DNA from: Clitoria ternatea
Taxonomy: Eukaryota > Streptophyta > Magnoliopsida > Fabales > Fabaceae
Assembly: GCA_037962975.1 (NCBI GenBank)
Contig: CM075672.1
Coordinates: 125,288,001-125,352,000 of the forward strand
Length of the DNA: 64,000 bases
Direction: 5' to 3'
The notes beneath the pieces were generated by a model that had not been told where the DNA came from, made no database searches, and saw only the letters and a list, made by a program, of their open reading frames with translations. Positions 1-11,066 of the stretch are shown here, one piece after another. Within the stretch, counting starts at the first letter, position 1. Each line of letters opens with the position of its first letter. Position numbers and translations under genes: made by a program.

Positions 1-2347
1 ATAGAAAATTTATTACCGACTTGGTCTATTTACCGTTGAAGGACCCTGATGTGGTTTTAGGCATAGATTGGTTATCTTCCAACCATGTGATGGTTGATTG
101 TCATTACAAGAAGGTTGTATTCCCAATAGAGCCTGTTCTCAAATTTCTTGTAAGTGGTATATCCCAACTGTTTATGATACTTGTTATATCTAAAGGCAAG
201 AATTCATCCAAGTTACATAAAATGCTAATTATGTGTGAATTTCTAGATTTTTTCTAGAGGATGTTTCTGGTTTACCTTCTCAATGGGAAATTAAATTTGC
301 CATTGATCATGTTCCTAGTGTCGAGCCTATTTTTAAGGCACAAGATAAAGTACAATTTTGGGCCATGCGATTTCTAAAAATGGTGTAGCAGTGGATCCAG
401 CTAAGGTTAAGGCTGTAATAGCCAGGAAACAACCTTAGTCTGTTACTAAAATTTGAAGTTTTCTTGGGTTGGTTGGCTATTATCAGATATTTATTAAAGG
501 GTTTTCCTGTTTAGCGTTGCCATTGACAAAGCTGACTCAGAAGAATCAACCATTTGTATGGATCTCTGAATACAAAAGGAGTTTCTTGGAGCTGAGGTAA
601 AGACTCATTAAAGCACCCGTACTAGTCTTACCTAATTTCTAACAAGACTTTATTGTGTACTGTAATGCATCCAAGCTTGGTCTTGGATGTGTATTGATGC
701 AAAATGACAAGGTGATCGCTTATACATCAGGATAGTTGTGACCATATGAAGTGAATTACCTCACTCATGATCTTGATTTAGCAACTATGGTGTTTGCCTT
801 GAAATTATGGAGACATTATTTGTATGGCTCAAAATTTATGGTCTTCGGTGATCATAAAAGTAATTTATTTGATAAGAAGAAATTGAATATGCACCAACAA
901 CGATGGATGGAGTTCCTAAAGGACTACGACTTCAAATTGAAGTACCATCCTGGAAAAGCTAATGTTGTAGCCAATGCCTTAAGCAGAAAATTAATTTATA
1001 TGGAAACTTTGATGATAAAAGAACATAAGTTACTTGAGTAGTTTAGAGATTTGAATCTCGATGTTAAGATGAAATCTGATGGTGTAATGATTGTTGGCAC
1101 TTTAAAGATTGTTAATAAGTTTTTAAAGCTAGTGTATGAACAATAGAAATTTGATTTATACCTTAAGGAATTGAAAGAGACATAAGTTGATATTTGTATC
1201 ATCTTGTTTGATATGTCAGAAAGCAAAAGTTAAACATCAGAAACCTTATAGTACTTTGCAACCTCTTGACCCTATTTGGAAGTGGGATGGATTTTGTGTT
1301 TGGATTACCCAGAACACATGTTGGTTACAATGCTATTTAGATGATTGTTGATAGACTTACTAAGTCTACACATTTTCTTACTTTGCATAAAAAGTTCCAT
1401 AGAGAAAGTTGCACAATTATATGTGAAGGAAGTGGTAAGGTTACATGGTGTACCTTCCAACATCATTTTGGAACGTGACCTGTGTTTTACCTTTCATTTT
1501 TAGGGTAGTCTCCATCAAGAATTAGGCTCTAAATTGAAGCTGAGTTTAGCTTATTATCCGTAGACTTATGGACAATCTAAAAGGACCATCCAAAGTTTGG
1601 AATATTTGTTGAGATCTTATGTTTTTGAACATGGTGGTAGTTAGAAGAATTTCCTTCCTCTGATTACCTATAACAATAGCTACCATAATAGTATTGGCAT
1701 GGCTTCTTATGCAACTTTGTATGGTAGGAAGTGTAGAACACCATTATGTTGGTTGGAAACTAGTGAAAGTCTGGCCTTAGGGCTCGAGATTATTCAGTAG
1801 ACCTATGATCAGCTTGTGATGATACAAGAAAAGATGAAGGGCGCTTAGGACAGGTAGAAAAGTTATTACGATTAGAGGTAGAAACCACTTAAGTTTGATG
1901 TAGGTGATTATGTATTTCTAAGAGTTTCCCATGATAAAAGTATTGGTTGTGTACCAAAAAGCACGAAGTTTTGGTTGTGTACTGAAAAGCACGAAGTTAA
2001 GTCCTAAGTACATTTTTCCATATGAGATTCTCGAACGTGTTGGTTCAATGGCTTACTGAATAGCTCTCCCTCCTTATTTATCAAACCTACACAATGTGTT
2101 CCATGTATCAAAACTAAGGAAATACATACCTAATTCTGATCATGTAATTCTTATGGATGATATTTAGATCAAGGAAAATCTATCCATTCCTCCCACGTTA
2201 GCTCACATTGTGGAACATTCTTTGAAGCGTTTGGGAAATAAAGGTATTCCACTTATACGTGTAGCATAGCATCATGGGCATGAAGTTACCTCAACTTGGA
2301 AGCATGGGGATGATATGCGAAAGTAGCATCCGGAACTATTCAATTGA
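1..2347 (+). pseudogene. Degenerate Ty3/gypsy pol remnant (element E)
   Basis: Six-frame reading gives fragments, in order, of a chromovirus-type polyprotein. They are the end of the aspartic protease region (VLGIDWLSSNHVMVDC, near 60-105), the segment after the reverse transcriptase core (FLGHAISKNGVAVDP, near 355-400; LGLVGYY near 463), RNase H (751-1000, ending in a HPGKANVVANALSRK-type stretch), integrase pieces (MDFVFGLP near 1290; YNNSYHNSIGMA near 1670) and a chromodomain-like tail ending at TGA 2345-2347. The core that carries the YIDD-type catalytic box is missing: the text jumps from just after the protease linker to the post-RT segment near 340-355. The zinc-binding half of integrase is also largely gone, and two of the three catalytic acidic residues are altered (an ILERD box and an SKRTIQ box). 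Many TAG codons and frameshifts interrupt every frame. It cannot encode a working enzyme. The 5' part of the element lies outside the window. Confidence 0.9.
1943..1998 (+). repeat. 28-bp tandem duplication in pol relic
   Basis: Two adjacent 28-bp units (1943-1970 and 1971-1998), both starting TTGGTTGTGTAC and ending GCACGAAGTT, differ at two positions. They lie in the integrase C-terminal part of the decayed gypsy polyprotein. This looks like local slippage after the element died. Confidence 0.85.
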
Positions 2348-2385
2348 GGTATGTCCTTATTAAATTTCAGGGACAAATGTTTCTT

Positions 2386-2399
2386 AAAGGAGGAGAGGA
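2386..2399 (+). other. Polypurine tract of element E
   Basis: A 14-base purine run (AAAGGAGGAGAGGA) sits one base before the TGTAACATCC LTR start at 2401. That is the position of the plus-strand primer in LTR retrotransposons, and it fixes the 3' LTR boundary. Confidence 0.8.
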
Positions 2400-2400
2400 T

Positions 2401-3411
2401 TGTAACATCCTAATATTTGAATAATTAGGAATTCTCATTAAAACTTAAAGTGAGGAATTGATGTGAATTAGTAGGTGATAGTTAATTAATAATCCAAAGA
2501 TTAATTTTTTGGGATTAAGAATGACCTATTAAATTATGGGGTTAGTCTGGTTAATTTTAGAATTTAAATCGAGGGGTATTTAGTTTTAATGATTAACTAA
2601 AAGGATTAAAGGACAAAACTACCCCTAACCAACTTAAACTAATTAATTTTTTTCTTTACATTTTCCCCTCTCTTCAATCTCTTATTTACATGCCCTTTCT
2701 TTCTCCACTCATTTCACTCTCTTTCTCCCTCACCCACTCACGTCACTCTCACTCCCTCACTCACACATATCGTTATCTCCTCCATCATTATCTCTTCTTT
2801 CTTTCCTCTTCCACCAAACCGTGCCCTCTTCCTCCTCCACTCCATCGATTTCATTTTTGCTTCTCTAAGGTAGGGTTATACAAGTCTTCACTTTCTAATT
2901 TCCTTTCTCTTTGGCATGCATTAATCTTTGGGTTTCCTTCTTCTCTCATTAGCTTGGCCATGCCAGCCATTGATGATGGTGGGTGAAACTTGAATATTCA
3001 CAAAACTCTAGTTTTGAAGCTCTAAGGTAATGACCCCACTTGTATCATTTTTTATTCCTTTTCTCATGATGGAAAGATGAAACCCACTCTTTTGTTTTCT
3101 TAATTTCACTTTGGGTAATTGCCAAAAAGTGGTTAGGGTTCGCTTTTAGAGATCGTCGGGGGGGTTTTAAGGTTTGGAAGTGGTTTTAGTACTCCGTCGG
3201 TAATCGTTGAAGCTTCCAATAAGTAAAACCCTTTTCAAAACTCTATCAATTTAGTTTTCTAGCCTCGATTCTTATGTTTTGGTGATTGTAGGTTATGAGA
3301 ATGGATTTCAGTAATTTCAGAAATTTTAGATTTAGGAAATTAAACATTCAGAGCTAAATTAAAGTTCAGAATTAAATTCAAAGGTTTACCATTCAAGTAA
3401 TGAGTAAGAAC
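2401..3411 (+). repeat. 3' LTR of gypsy element E (first 1 kb, interrupted)
   Basis: The segment begins TGTAACATCC directly after a polypurine tract and the end of pol, so it is the 5' portion of a 3' LTR. It contains a pyrimidine-rich stretch (about 2650-2860) typical of an LTR leader. At 3412 a second TGTAACATCC starts, which I read as the insertion of another LTR into this one. The rest of this LTR was not recognised downstream. The 98-residue ORF in the pyrimidine-rich part is low complexity and is not taken as a gene. Confidence 0.7.
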
Positions 3412-5267
3412 TGTAACATCCCTGATTTTTAGGAAAACCCTAAAGCTAATGGACCCTTAGGGTCAAATATGTGATGTATGAATTTCTATGGAAATAGGCT
3501 TCGGCCGATGTTGTGCCTTGTTGGGTGTGATTGACAATGATGATGGGAAACGCCTAGGGAGTGATGGTAACCCTGTGGAAGATATTTACAATGTCTAAAA
3601 TAAGAGAATAATAATAAATTTTCCATTAAGAAGTTACGATAAAAAGGTTTTCAAGAATATTGTGAACTGGACCCCTGATTGCTCCCGTATCGTGTCGGTG
3701 CCTTGTGTTTTGAGATTAAGACTGAGTGTCGAGGACTTTAAACCATATTGAGCATGAAGAATTTTATGAGGCTGAATGGATTAATTAAGTTAGTTGCTTA
3801 ATTAATTATCATAATTTATGGAGAATCGATTAAATTTCTTGACAATTCACTGTCAAAAAAATCCAAGTTTTGGTGTACAAAACCTTGGTACATTCTGGCA
3901 TCTAAATTGAACCAAACACATATTATCCTTCCTCTAGGAAGTCATGATTATGATTCATCAAATCACCATCATTCTACATAAAATTTTATTCATGTTGCAT
4001 GAAATTTAATTGGTTTAATATCACTTGATCACATCATGTCACATTTGTCTTATATCATGTCATTTCTCTTCACCATTTTCCCATCAATTTATTCACTAAT
4101 ATTCCACTCACTCTCCCTCTATATATTCAGCCCTAAGTCCTATTTACATGCATTTCCTTCTCTTAGAAACCAAGAAACACAAGCTACCATTTCTCTTCTT
4201 TTCTAGCTGTAACTCACCTCCACCTTCTCCTTTATCTTCTTTCAACTCTCAAGCTTTTTCTTCCTCCATATACATAGTCATTCCTTTTCAGCCTATCCAT
4301 GCAAACACTTAGCAAGAAAAAGAAACACCAAGGCTACCACCTTTTTCCCTATTTGGTTGTGAGCCACCACCTCATTATTCTCCTCACCAAAAACTCCTCC
4401 TTTCTCTTCCAAACGTCCACCACTTCAGCCCCACCTCAAGGCATCTTCTAAGAGTTAGGGAGCAAGGAAAAATTACACAAAGGTTTATCCCTTTATCTTC
4501 CACTAAAACAACGTACACACTTAGAGGTAAGGCGGGAGTTCTCTATTTTTCTTGTTGGGTTTCATTCATGCAAGGGGATGGAATCCCTTAGGTTTCCATC
4601 ATCAAATCAAAGGTCAAACGGGTTTTGCATGTTAGAAAATTTTTTAGTTTTAGTTTAGTTTTGATAAATGGTTTTTAAGTAAAAAGATTGGTAAGTTTCA
4701 ACTAGATTTTTGCAAGGAAAATGCATCATTTCACCTCTTGATCTTGGCCTTGGTTTTGCATGTGTTTCTCTTCCATTTAGATAACTTTGGCTTGAAAATA
4801 AAAGGATTTTATGACCTAAAATTTCATGGCCATGGCTAGAACAAAAGGAACATATGCTTGATCACCATGCATGTAAAATATACATGTTAAAAATGTGATA
4901 TTTCATGGTGCATGTGTGGTTCTTGACTACATGGCTATTTTAATTCTTGCATGTTGATTTCTTGTATTTGATATCTTTGCATGTGTCCATGAATAGGTTT
5001 TAATGCTAAAAAATTTATGGTTTAATGTTGAATGAGAAGAAAGGTCATAGATCATAATGCATGTAAAGTATTAGTTGCAAAAATGCCACTTTTGGTGTTG
5101 CATGTGTGTTTCTTAGTGTGTGTATGTCCATACTAAAATTTTGCATGTATAAGCTACTGAAAAATGGTATGGTGAATGACCATGATATTGTATATGAAAT
5201 TTTATAGAAAAAGGTGTTGTAGTTTACCTTGTGTGTTAAGTGTTTGGTAGCTTTGCTTGAAGGGTTT
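3412..5267 (+). repeat. Long gypsy-type LTR, family B, segment 1
   Basis: This starts TGTAACATCCCTGATTTT and contains a TATA-like box (CTATATATTC, near 4118) followed by a pyrimidine-rich leader and a GAGGTAAGG donor-like site (near 4525). Its layout parallels LTR C at 20807-24085. The LTR is interrupted at 5268 by a solo LTR and resumes at 9583. A target duplication (AGAAC on the left) could not be matched on the right because the 3' end was not found. Confidence 0.6.
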
Positions 5268-6059
5268 TGTTACCCAAGTGGCCTTTAAGGAACTCAAGAG
5301 GGGGGTGAATTGAGTAGTTGAAGACTTAATGCTAATATTTTTTTCTTCTAAAGTCTTATTATGCAATGCCAAGTAATTTAAACAATAGTGCTTAAAATAT
5401 AAAGAGTTAAGGGATAAGAAAGTACAAACTTGATTTTATATTGGTTCAACAAACACTGCCTACGTCCAGTCTTCAAGAACCCCTTAAGATTTTCACTATA
5501 CCTTGTCCAAGTTATAACACAGAGCACTCCCACACTTCCGGGATATCTCACCCTATGTGGAGTCTCTAATCTTGCAAGGGATGCCTCTCCCTCGACTTAC
5601 ACTGCTAGGGATACCCCACCCTAAACTTGACTCCTTGGGATAGCACAAACAAATTACAATGCCAATGTGGGATGCCTCACCCACAAAGATGAACTTAACA
5701 AAGAATGATATAAAACTTGATATCTCTCTTGAAGAGTAGATAAGACAACTTGAAGCTTTTCTAATGGTAATACTCTAGTACTAGAATGGCCTTTGAATAT
5801 CAATGAGTATTCAGGTTATGGATTATAGAAAATAAAAAAGTGTTTGTTCTAAATCCATTTGCTTGTTTGAAATGATTAATTCTCTCTCTATTGATAGTAA
5901 TTGAAGAGATATATTGGATTGATGAAAAGATGCCTTTTGATATTGGAAAGATGTCTTTTCAAAGGGATATGTTTATTAAAAGGTTTAGGTAAAAGAACAT
6001 GATTTTCCATGGAAGTTTCCATGAAGAGATGCAACTTTTCATGAATTCTGATATTGTGG

Positions 6060-6182
6060 TAATCGATTACAATTCCCTGTAATCGATTACAATGTTTCGA
6101 AATTTAACCGCGCTTATTTAAAATGCAATTTTAACCCAATGGTTAAGTGTATAATCAATTACACCAAAGTGGTAATCGATTA
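6060..6182. repeat. Palindromic TAATCGATTA repeats in LTR F
   Basis: The 10-bp palindrome TAATCGATTA occurs at 6060-6069, 6080-6089 and 6173-6182, with an imperfect copy (TAATCAATTA) at 6152-6161. The related LTR I has eight copies of GAATCGATTC at the equivalent place. Function unknown. Confidence 0.9.
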
Positions 6183-6222
6183 CATGCATTCTAATTTTAA
6201 GAAAATTCTTTTCAAATGCATG

Positions 6223-6227
6223 TTATC
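6223..6227. other. Target-site duplication TTATC, left copy
   Basis: TTATC immediately precedes the TGTAACACCC end of solo LTR G and is repeated at 9363-9367 right after its TGTTACA end. A perfect 5-bp duplication is the integration signature of an LTR retrotransposon. Confidence 0.9.
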
Positions 6228-8938
6228 TGTAACACCCTCATTTTAATAATTAAATGAGATCCAGAACAGGGAAAATTTTTCCCAAAAAGCCAACCCAGCA
6301 ACCGGGTAGAATTAGACAATAATAAAGGAAGGCAAAGAGCTGACCAGAAGCTTGGAAAACCGATTAGAATAAGGAAAAACATTCACAGTGGAAGAATAAA
6401 ACAGCGCCTGAGCGAGACCCCAAAACAGCGTGCACTCGCTCAAGGGAGATACAGCACGCTTGAGCGAGCATCCCAACACACTCGGGCGTACACCCCATCG
6501 CTTAGGCGAAATCAACCAACAACCTTCCCATGCGCTCACGCTCGCTGGAGCGAATGTCTCATTCGCTGGGGCGGACACAAGTACAAGGTAATCTTTCACT
6601 CGGATTTAGGACATAGTTTCCCCCAGTAAATCATCACGCTCGAACCTCACTCGGGAATCTACACAGCTCCTCATTTCATTCATATAGGTTACAAGTATAA
6701 ACCACTCGGGAAATTACTTCCCCACCAAGCCGACCCAAAGCCTTCCATTGAGGACATACTCACTGGAGCGAGAACTCACTCGTTGAAGCATGAAGCCAGA
6801 CTCGGCATTCACATCACTCGGTAAAGGGTTTCACTCGATATTCAGGGGTTCCATTCACTCGGGAAGAGCCCTAATACTTGCCTCCCTCGGAAGTTCGTAA
6901 CTTAGTCTCTCAATTTTGTCCACAGAGGCCACGTAATGGCCCACTTGAAAAATATTAATAATTCCACTAGGGATCTATGAAGTTACTCCACTCAGAGTCT
7001 AATAATTTCCCTCACTCGGCTTACCACCCAACCAAACATCGCTCGGTGTATTCCAACCACATTCAATCAGAATGTGCCACACACCTATCACTCAGTAAAC
7101 TAACTCCAAGACCGACCAATACCTATTTGGTCTTCCACTCGGAATACATATATAACTTCACTCGGATTATATATAAAACACTTAAAATATGTCCAATCTA
7201 ATCCATCGTAATAACTCTTCCCTCAGAGAAGTTCACTCGGATTCCACTCGGGCCTATACAAAATAATTCCCCACTCGGGGTTTCCTTATAATTTCACTCG
7301 ACAACGATCATTCTTAATATTACTCGGGAGATTCGCCCATCAACTTTTACACAATATAAGTTCATCTAAGGTATCTTACTCAGAATCCAATTAAGCATCA
7401 CCGCTCGGAAAGGAAGGCCCAGCCATTTATAGTCTCACTCGGAGATGGCTCCCACAATTAAGTTTACTAGGAGAATCATTGACTTAGCGATATTCTATCC
7501 ATCATTCTCTCTCCGTCTACTCAAACCCAAGTCACCAGTATACAACATATATGTACCTACATGATCATGCACTCGAAATACTCATTACCTTCCATCATTC
7601 ATTCGTCAGCACCTGGTATCCGATACAAGCACAGGTTATCAACATAAACTATATACGTATATAAACATGCACTCGGGTCATAATAGTTCAGATTACTTAT
7701 ATATAAATTTATATTCATTATACAACACTGTTATTATGAGCCGGCCAAGGCTATAACTGACTTAAACGTAATAAATGCGATACAAGCACTCAACAGTCAG
7801 AGTGCACGTCACTCGGACTTGAGGTCTTCACACTATTCCGAGTCCGACCTGCATACACTGAAAAATGGTGTAGGGGTGAGCTTTTACATATGAAGCAATA
7901 GTTATTGACTCAGATTTTACCTCAAACCTCAATTATATAATTTACATGGCTCAATCCACAAATATATATCTACTGCCAATTAATATAAAAGTTACACAAC
8001 ATCATCTAATCGGAAATCACACAATAACATACCTTCTCAATCACACATCATATGGCACTTGGCAACAGCATCAATACATACATATTCATTCAGTCGGAAT
8101 TCACTCATATGACATCATCTAGTCGGTATTCATTCAAATCAATCAATTCATGCCAATCATGTTGGTCTCGATAACCATACTCACACACACATGCATGCGG
8201 ATCTGGCTTAAAGCATGATTTCAGTTACAGATTCCTTCCTGGCCCCTCGTCCATTAGCCCTTCCCGCATGGTACCGGCCTCCCATTGGCGTCTCGAGACT
8301 CCTCTCTAGCTCCTACGGCTACCACGGGCCCTCATGGAACTAGCCAGGACTGGAAGGCACCTCGTATGTGCAACCTCATGCAATACCACACAGTATTCTA
8401 AATGGAATCAAGCATCAACTCACATCTCGAGCATTCGGAAATCATTATGGCGTTCTCATTCAAATACATTCAACATAACTGCATACAGAACCCAGCAAAT
8501 CACCACCCTTTTTAACTCATAGTTACATGCATTCGGTCAACATGCTCAGAAACATTAACATGCACTAATAGATAGAATCACACCACAAAGCAGTTCACAA
8601 CATCACCAACCCGGGAGTTGCATGAACAATTACCCAATCACAACACATTGAACTACACATCTCACACATAACACATCACATTAAAGCAAGCACCCGGAAT
8701 TCGTCCATAAACCGTACACTTGACATGCAAAGTGCCCCCTACCTGCTGTCGGGGTTCAGGGACTCCTCGAGTTGCAATGCTGACTGATCGCCCTTCTGTT
8801 ACACCTCCTCCAACAGCCTTCGAGCTCAGCGTTGATCCTGGGCCAGAGTTGCTCTTTCTTCCAACGGGTTCGTCTTCCCCACGGCTCCAAGGCACTTCCC
8901 AGCACAGCTTCCAACTGGGACACTAACAGCTTTAAGCG

Positions 8939-8979
8939 GAAGAAGAAGAAGAAGAAGAAGAAGAAGAAGAAGAAGAAGA
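8939..8979. repeat. (GAA)n microsatellite
   Basis: About 13 uninterrupted GAA units lie inside solo LTR G. On the LTR sense (minus) strand this is a TTC polypyrimidine run in the presumed 5' leader, downstream of the TATA box. Overlapping low-complexity ORFs come from this run. Confidence 0.95.
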
Positions 8980-9185
8980 CAGAGGGGATGAAGAGAATAG
9001 GGAGTGGAAACAGGGCCACGTCGTTGTTCCACCCAGAAAAGCTCTTCAACTCTCTCCCTGTTCTTTCCACGCGGGTGATGCGAATGAGGGTGAAGAAGAA
9101 GAGAAACAGTAAAAGGAAGAGACCAGATGTACGCATGAAGGAGAGCTGTCCAGCGTGACTAATAAGGGAAAGAGAGAGTTGAAGT

Positions 9186-9194
9186 TCTTTTATA
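9186..9194 (-). promoter_or_regulatory. TATA box of solo LTR G
   Basis: On the minus strand the sequence reads GGTATAAAAGAAC about 170 bp into the LTR. It is followed by a CT-rich leader, as expected for the U3/R boundary of a plant LTR. Activity cannot be judged from sequence. Confidence 0.5.
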
Positions 9195-9362
9195 CCTCCA
9201 GGGGTGCATACGTCTTTTCACCTGGCATTAACATTATTTATTCTATTATTTCTAACCAAACAGCAATTACTCTAATTAACCATTAATCCTAATTTTGCAA
9301 TTTAACCCTTAATTAATAGCTTAATCTCAATCGGTAATTAAATTAAGAATCGAGATGTTACA

Positions 9363-9367
9363 TTATC
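9363..9367. other. Target-site duplication TTATC, right copy
   Basis: This perfectly matches the left copy at 6223-6227 and confirms the boundaries of solo LTR G inside solo LTR F. Confidence 0.9.
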
Positions 9368-9582
9368 AAGGTTTTAATTTAATCCTAAGACCATACTGAT
9401 ACTTGATTAAAACCTTACATATGTTCTAAGATGTTTTGAGCTTTGATGCTTTATTCCTTTGATTGTTGGTCTTGCCTTTTTGTTAATCCATTTTTCTTCC
9501 AATCTAGGCCTTCATGATTAATGCCTTTTAAAGTTTACTGTCTTTTGTCATTATCAAAACCTTATGTCTTTAGTTTTGGGCA

Positions 9583-11066
9583 TGTTTTAAATTTTGGATT
9601 TTTGTATGAAGTAATGTTAAATATTTGGATGAAATGCTGGATTTGGATTAATCATGGAATTCTAAAAAGAAAAGGTCTAAGTGATGCATAAATTGTTGAA
9701 AGTACTTGCTAAATGGTAATGATGATTAAATAGAAATTTTGTGATATGTTTAGGGGCTTGTGCCACCTCTGGAATTCTATGATACATATGTATTTGTTTT
9801 GAAATTTATTGGTTGAATTGATATGAGAAAAGACTTAAGTCCCGGTAGGGTCCTTAGCGGATAAATCGCCAGAAAATGTGTTTTCAACGGGGGATATAAG
9901 GGTTAAACATGTTTGGAACTCTTGTAAGATTTTTGAAACCTTGTGATTCTACTCGGGATGTGTATAAAATTGTGAATGAGATGCTAAATTGAGAAGTATA
10001 AAAAGAAATGGAACGATTCAAAAAACCTTTGTCCTTAATTGACAGTAGAGGGGATTTAAGGGGTAAAAATGGTAAAATTTTGGTAAGAGAAGAGAATATG
10101 GACAAACTATTTTTTGGGTTAAAATTATAGATTAATTTTATGTTAGAATGATATATCTTTAAAAATTATTCGATTTGGACTTTTGAACTAACCCAATCGG
10201 AGTTTTCTTGCAAAAATAATGTAACATTAAACTTTTCAACAAATTGTTAAAGGTTTGGCTTAAAAATGATTTTGGTCAAGTATTGCCACTAATTTTAAAT
10301 GATTTATTCATTCAAATTACCTTTCAAAAGTGAAATTACTTAGTTTTAGTCTTAAGGCCAAAGGGAAAAAGTTATGCAGCGAAAGGTGCAATGGATCGGC
10401 GTCTGCCAAATTGGTCCAAGAATCTTATGATGAAATTTTGTACCTCTTAAGTCCCAACCCCCTGTCTTCTAAATTGTTCAAAAAGCATCTATTTTAATGG
10501 AGTTAAGGGGTTTGAGGAGAAAGTACATATAATTACCTATATAGTCTAGCTATTTGACTATGCAAAAAAGTATTAACTTATTTAAAGCTATTTTACCTTA
10601 TACAATAATTATCTTTGAAAAGCATCGGTTTCCTTAACTATTTCTTATGTTCAACCCATATTATATATCTATATATATGACCTTTTAAAATTTTTACAAG
10701 TATCAAGCTAGCTGTATATAAATAATCATAGTAATAAATACTTAAACCACAAATACATAAGGCATTAGGGATCCTCTCGTGTCGTGTTTTACCCTTTAGC
10801 ATTAAGGACAAAGAGCTTCTCGAGGAAGGACCCTGCCCGGTGACGATGAATGGTTTAATAAAGGTTAAAGAGAAAAAGTTATGCAACATATATGCATCAT
10901 GTGCATATGGTCCAGTGTTACACTTAAACTATGATTTGTGATTTAAGCCTCGAGGCATAATGATGGGTACATTAGAGATGTAATAACGTTTGATTAGTAT
11001 GCTGGGATCTTGGGAGTACGAATGAGTCGTCCCCTAATGGCTTGGGATAGCACCCAAGGTCGGGTA
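9583..11066 (+). repeat. Long gypsy-type LTR, family B, segment 2
   Basis: This continues the LTR that started at 3412 after the solo-LTR insertion. It is assigned to the family of LTR C because both carry GCATTAAGGACAA, then a CC-rich stretch, then TTAATAAAGG and an AGAAA-type block (10799-10870 here; 40480-40550 in C). It ends at 11066, where the full gypsy element D is inserted (left target pentamer GGGTA). No gene is seen. Confidence 0.6.

Larger units (their letters stand above)
6228..9362 (-). mobile_element. Solo LTR G, 3.1 kb, reverse orientation
   Basis: The ends are TGTAACACCC (6228) and GATGTTACA (9362), flanked by TTATC on both sides. On the minus strand it reads TGTAACATCTCG... 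and ends ...GGGTGTTACA, like solo LTR H (29408-32942, + strand). Both share a CTACACCATTTTTCAGTG-type block (minus strand near 7850-7876 here; near 31675 in H), many CGAGTG/CACTCGG repeats, and a block of GCTCGAGCG-like motifs near the LTR 3' end. A TATA box lies on the minus strand near 9186-9194. No gag or pol is present, so this is the product of LTR-LTR recombination. ORFs here, including an arginine/lysine-rich one over the GAA microsatellite, are not credible genes. Confidence 0.85.
5268..9582 (+). mobile_element. Solo LTR F (about 1.2 kb own sequence), itself interrupted
   Basis: It begins TGTTACCCAAG and ends with ...TTTTGGGCA at 9582. Near the start is ACTCAAGAGGGGGGTGAATT (5290-5309), shared with solo LTR I at 55390-57159; both also share TCATTATCAAAACCT near their ends. 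Its own sequence is 5268-6227 plus 9368-9582, about 1.18 kb, split by solo LTR G. The flanking pentamers are GGTTT (5263-5267) and TGTTT (9583-9587), a 4/5 match that fits an aged target duplication. There is no internal coding region, so I call it a solo LTR. The superfamily is uncertain; the TGTTA start would fit copia. Confidence 0.65.

Noticed and set aside
2690..2986. 98-codon ORF after the gypsy pol relic
   Set aside because: CT-rich LTR leader sequence with simple Ser/His/Leu composition; no conserved domain.
8756..9158. Overlapping ORFs rich in Lys/Arg, Phe or Leu
   Set aside because: They are translations of the GAA microsatellite inside solo LTR G in different frames, with no domain.
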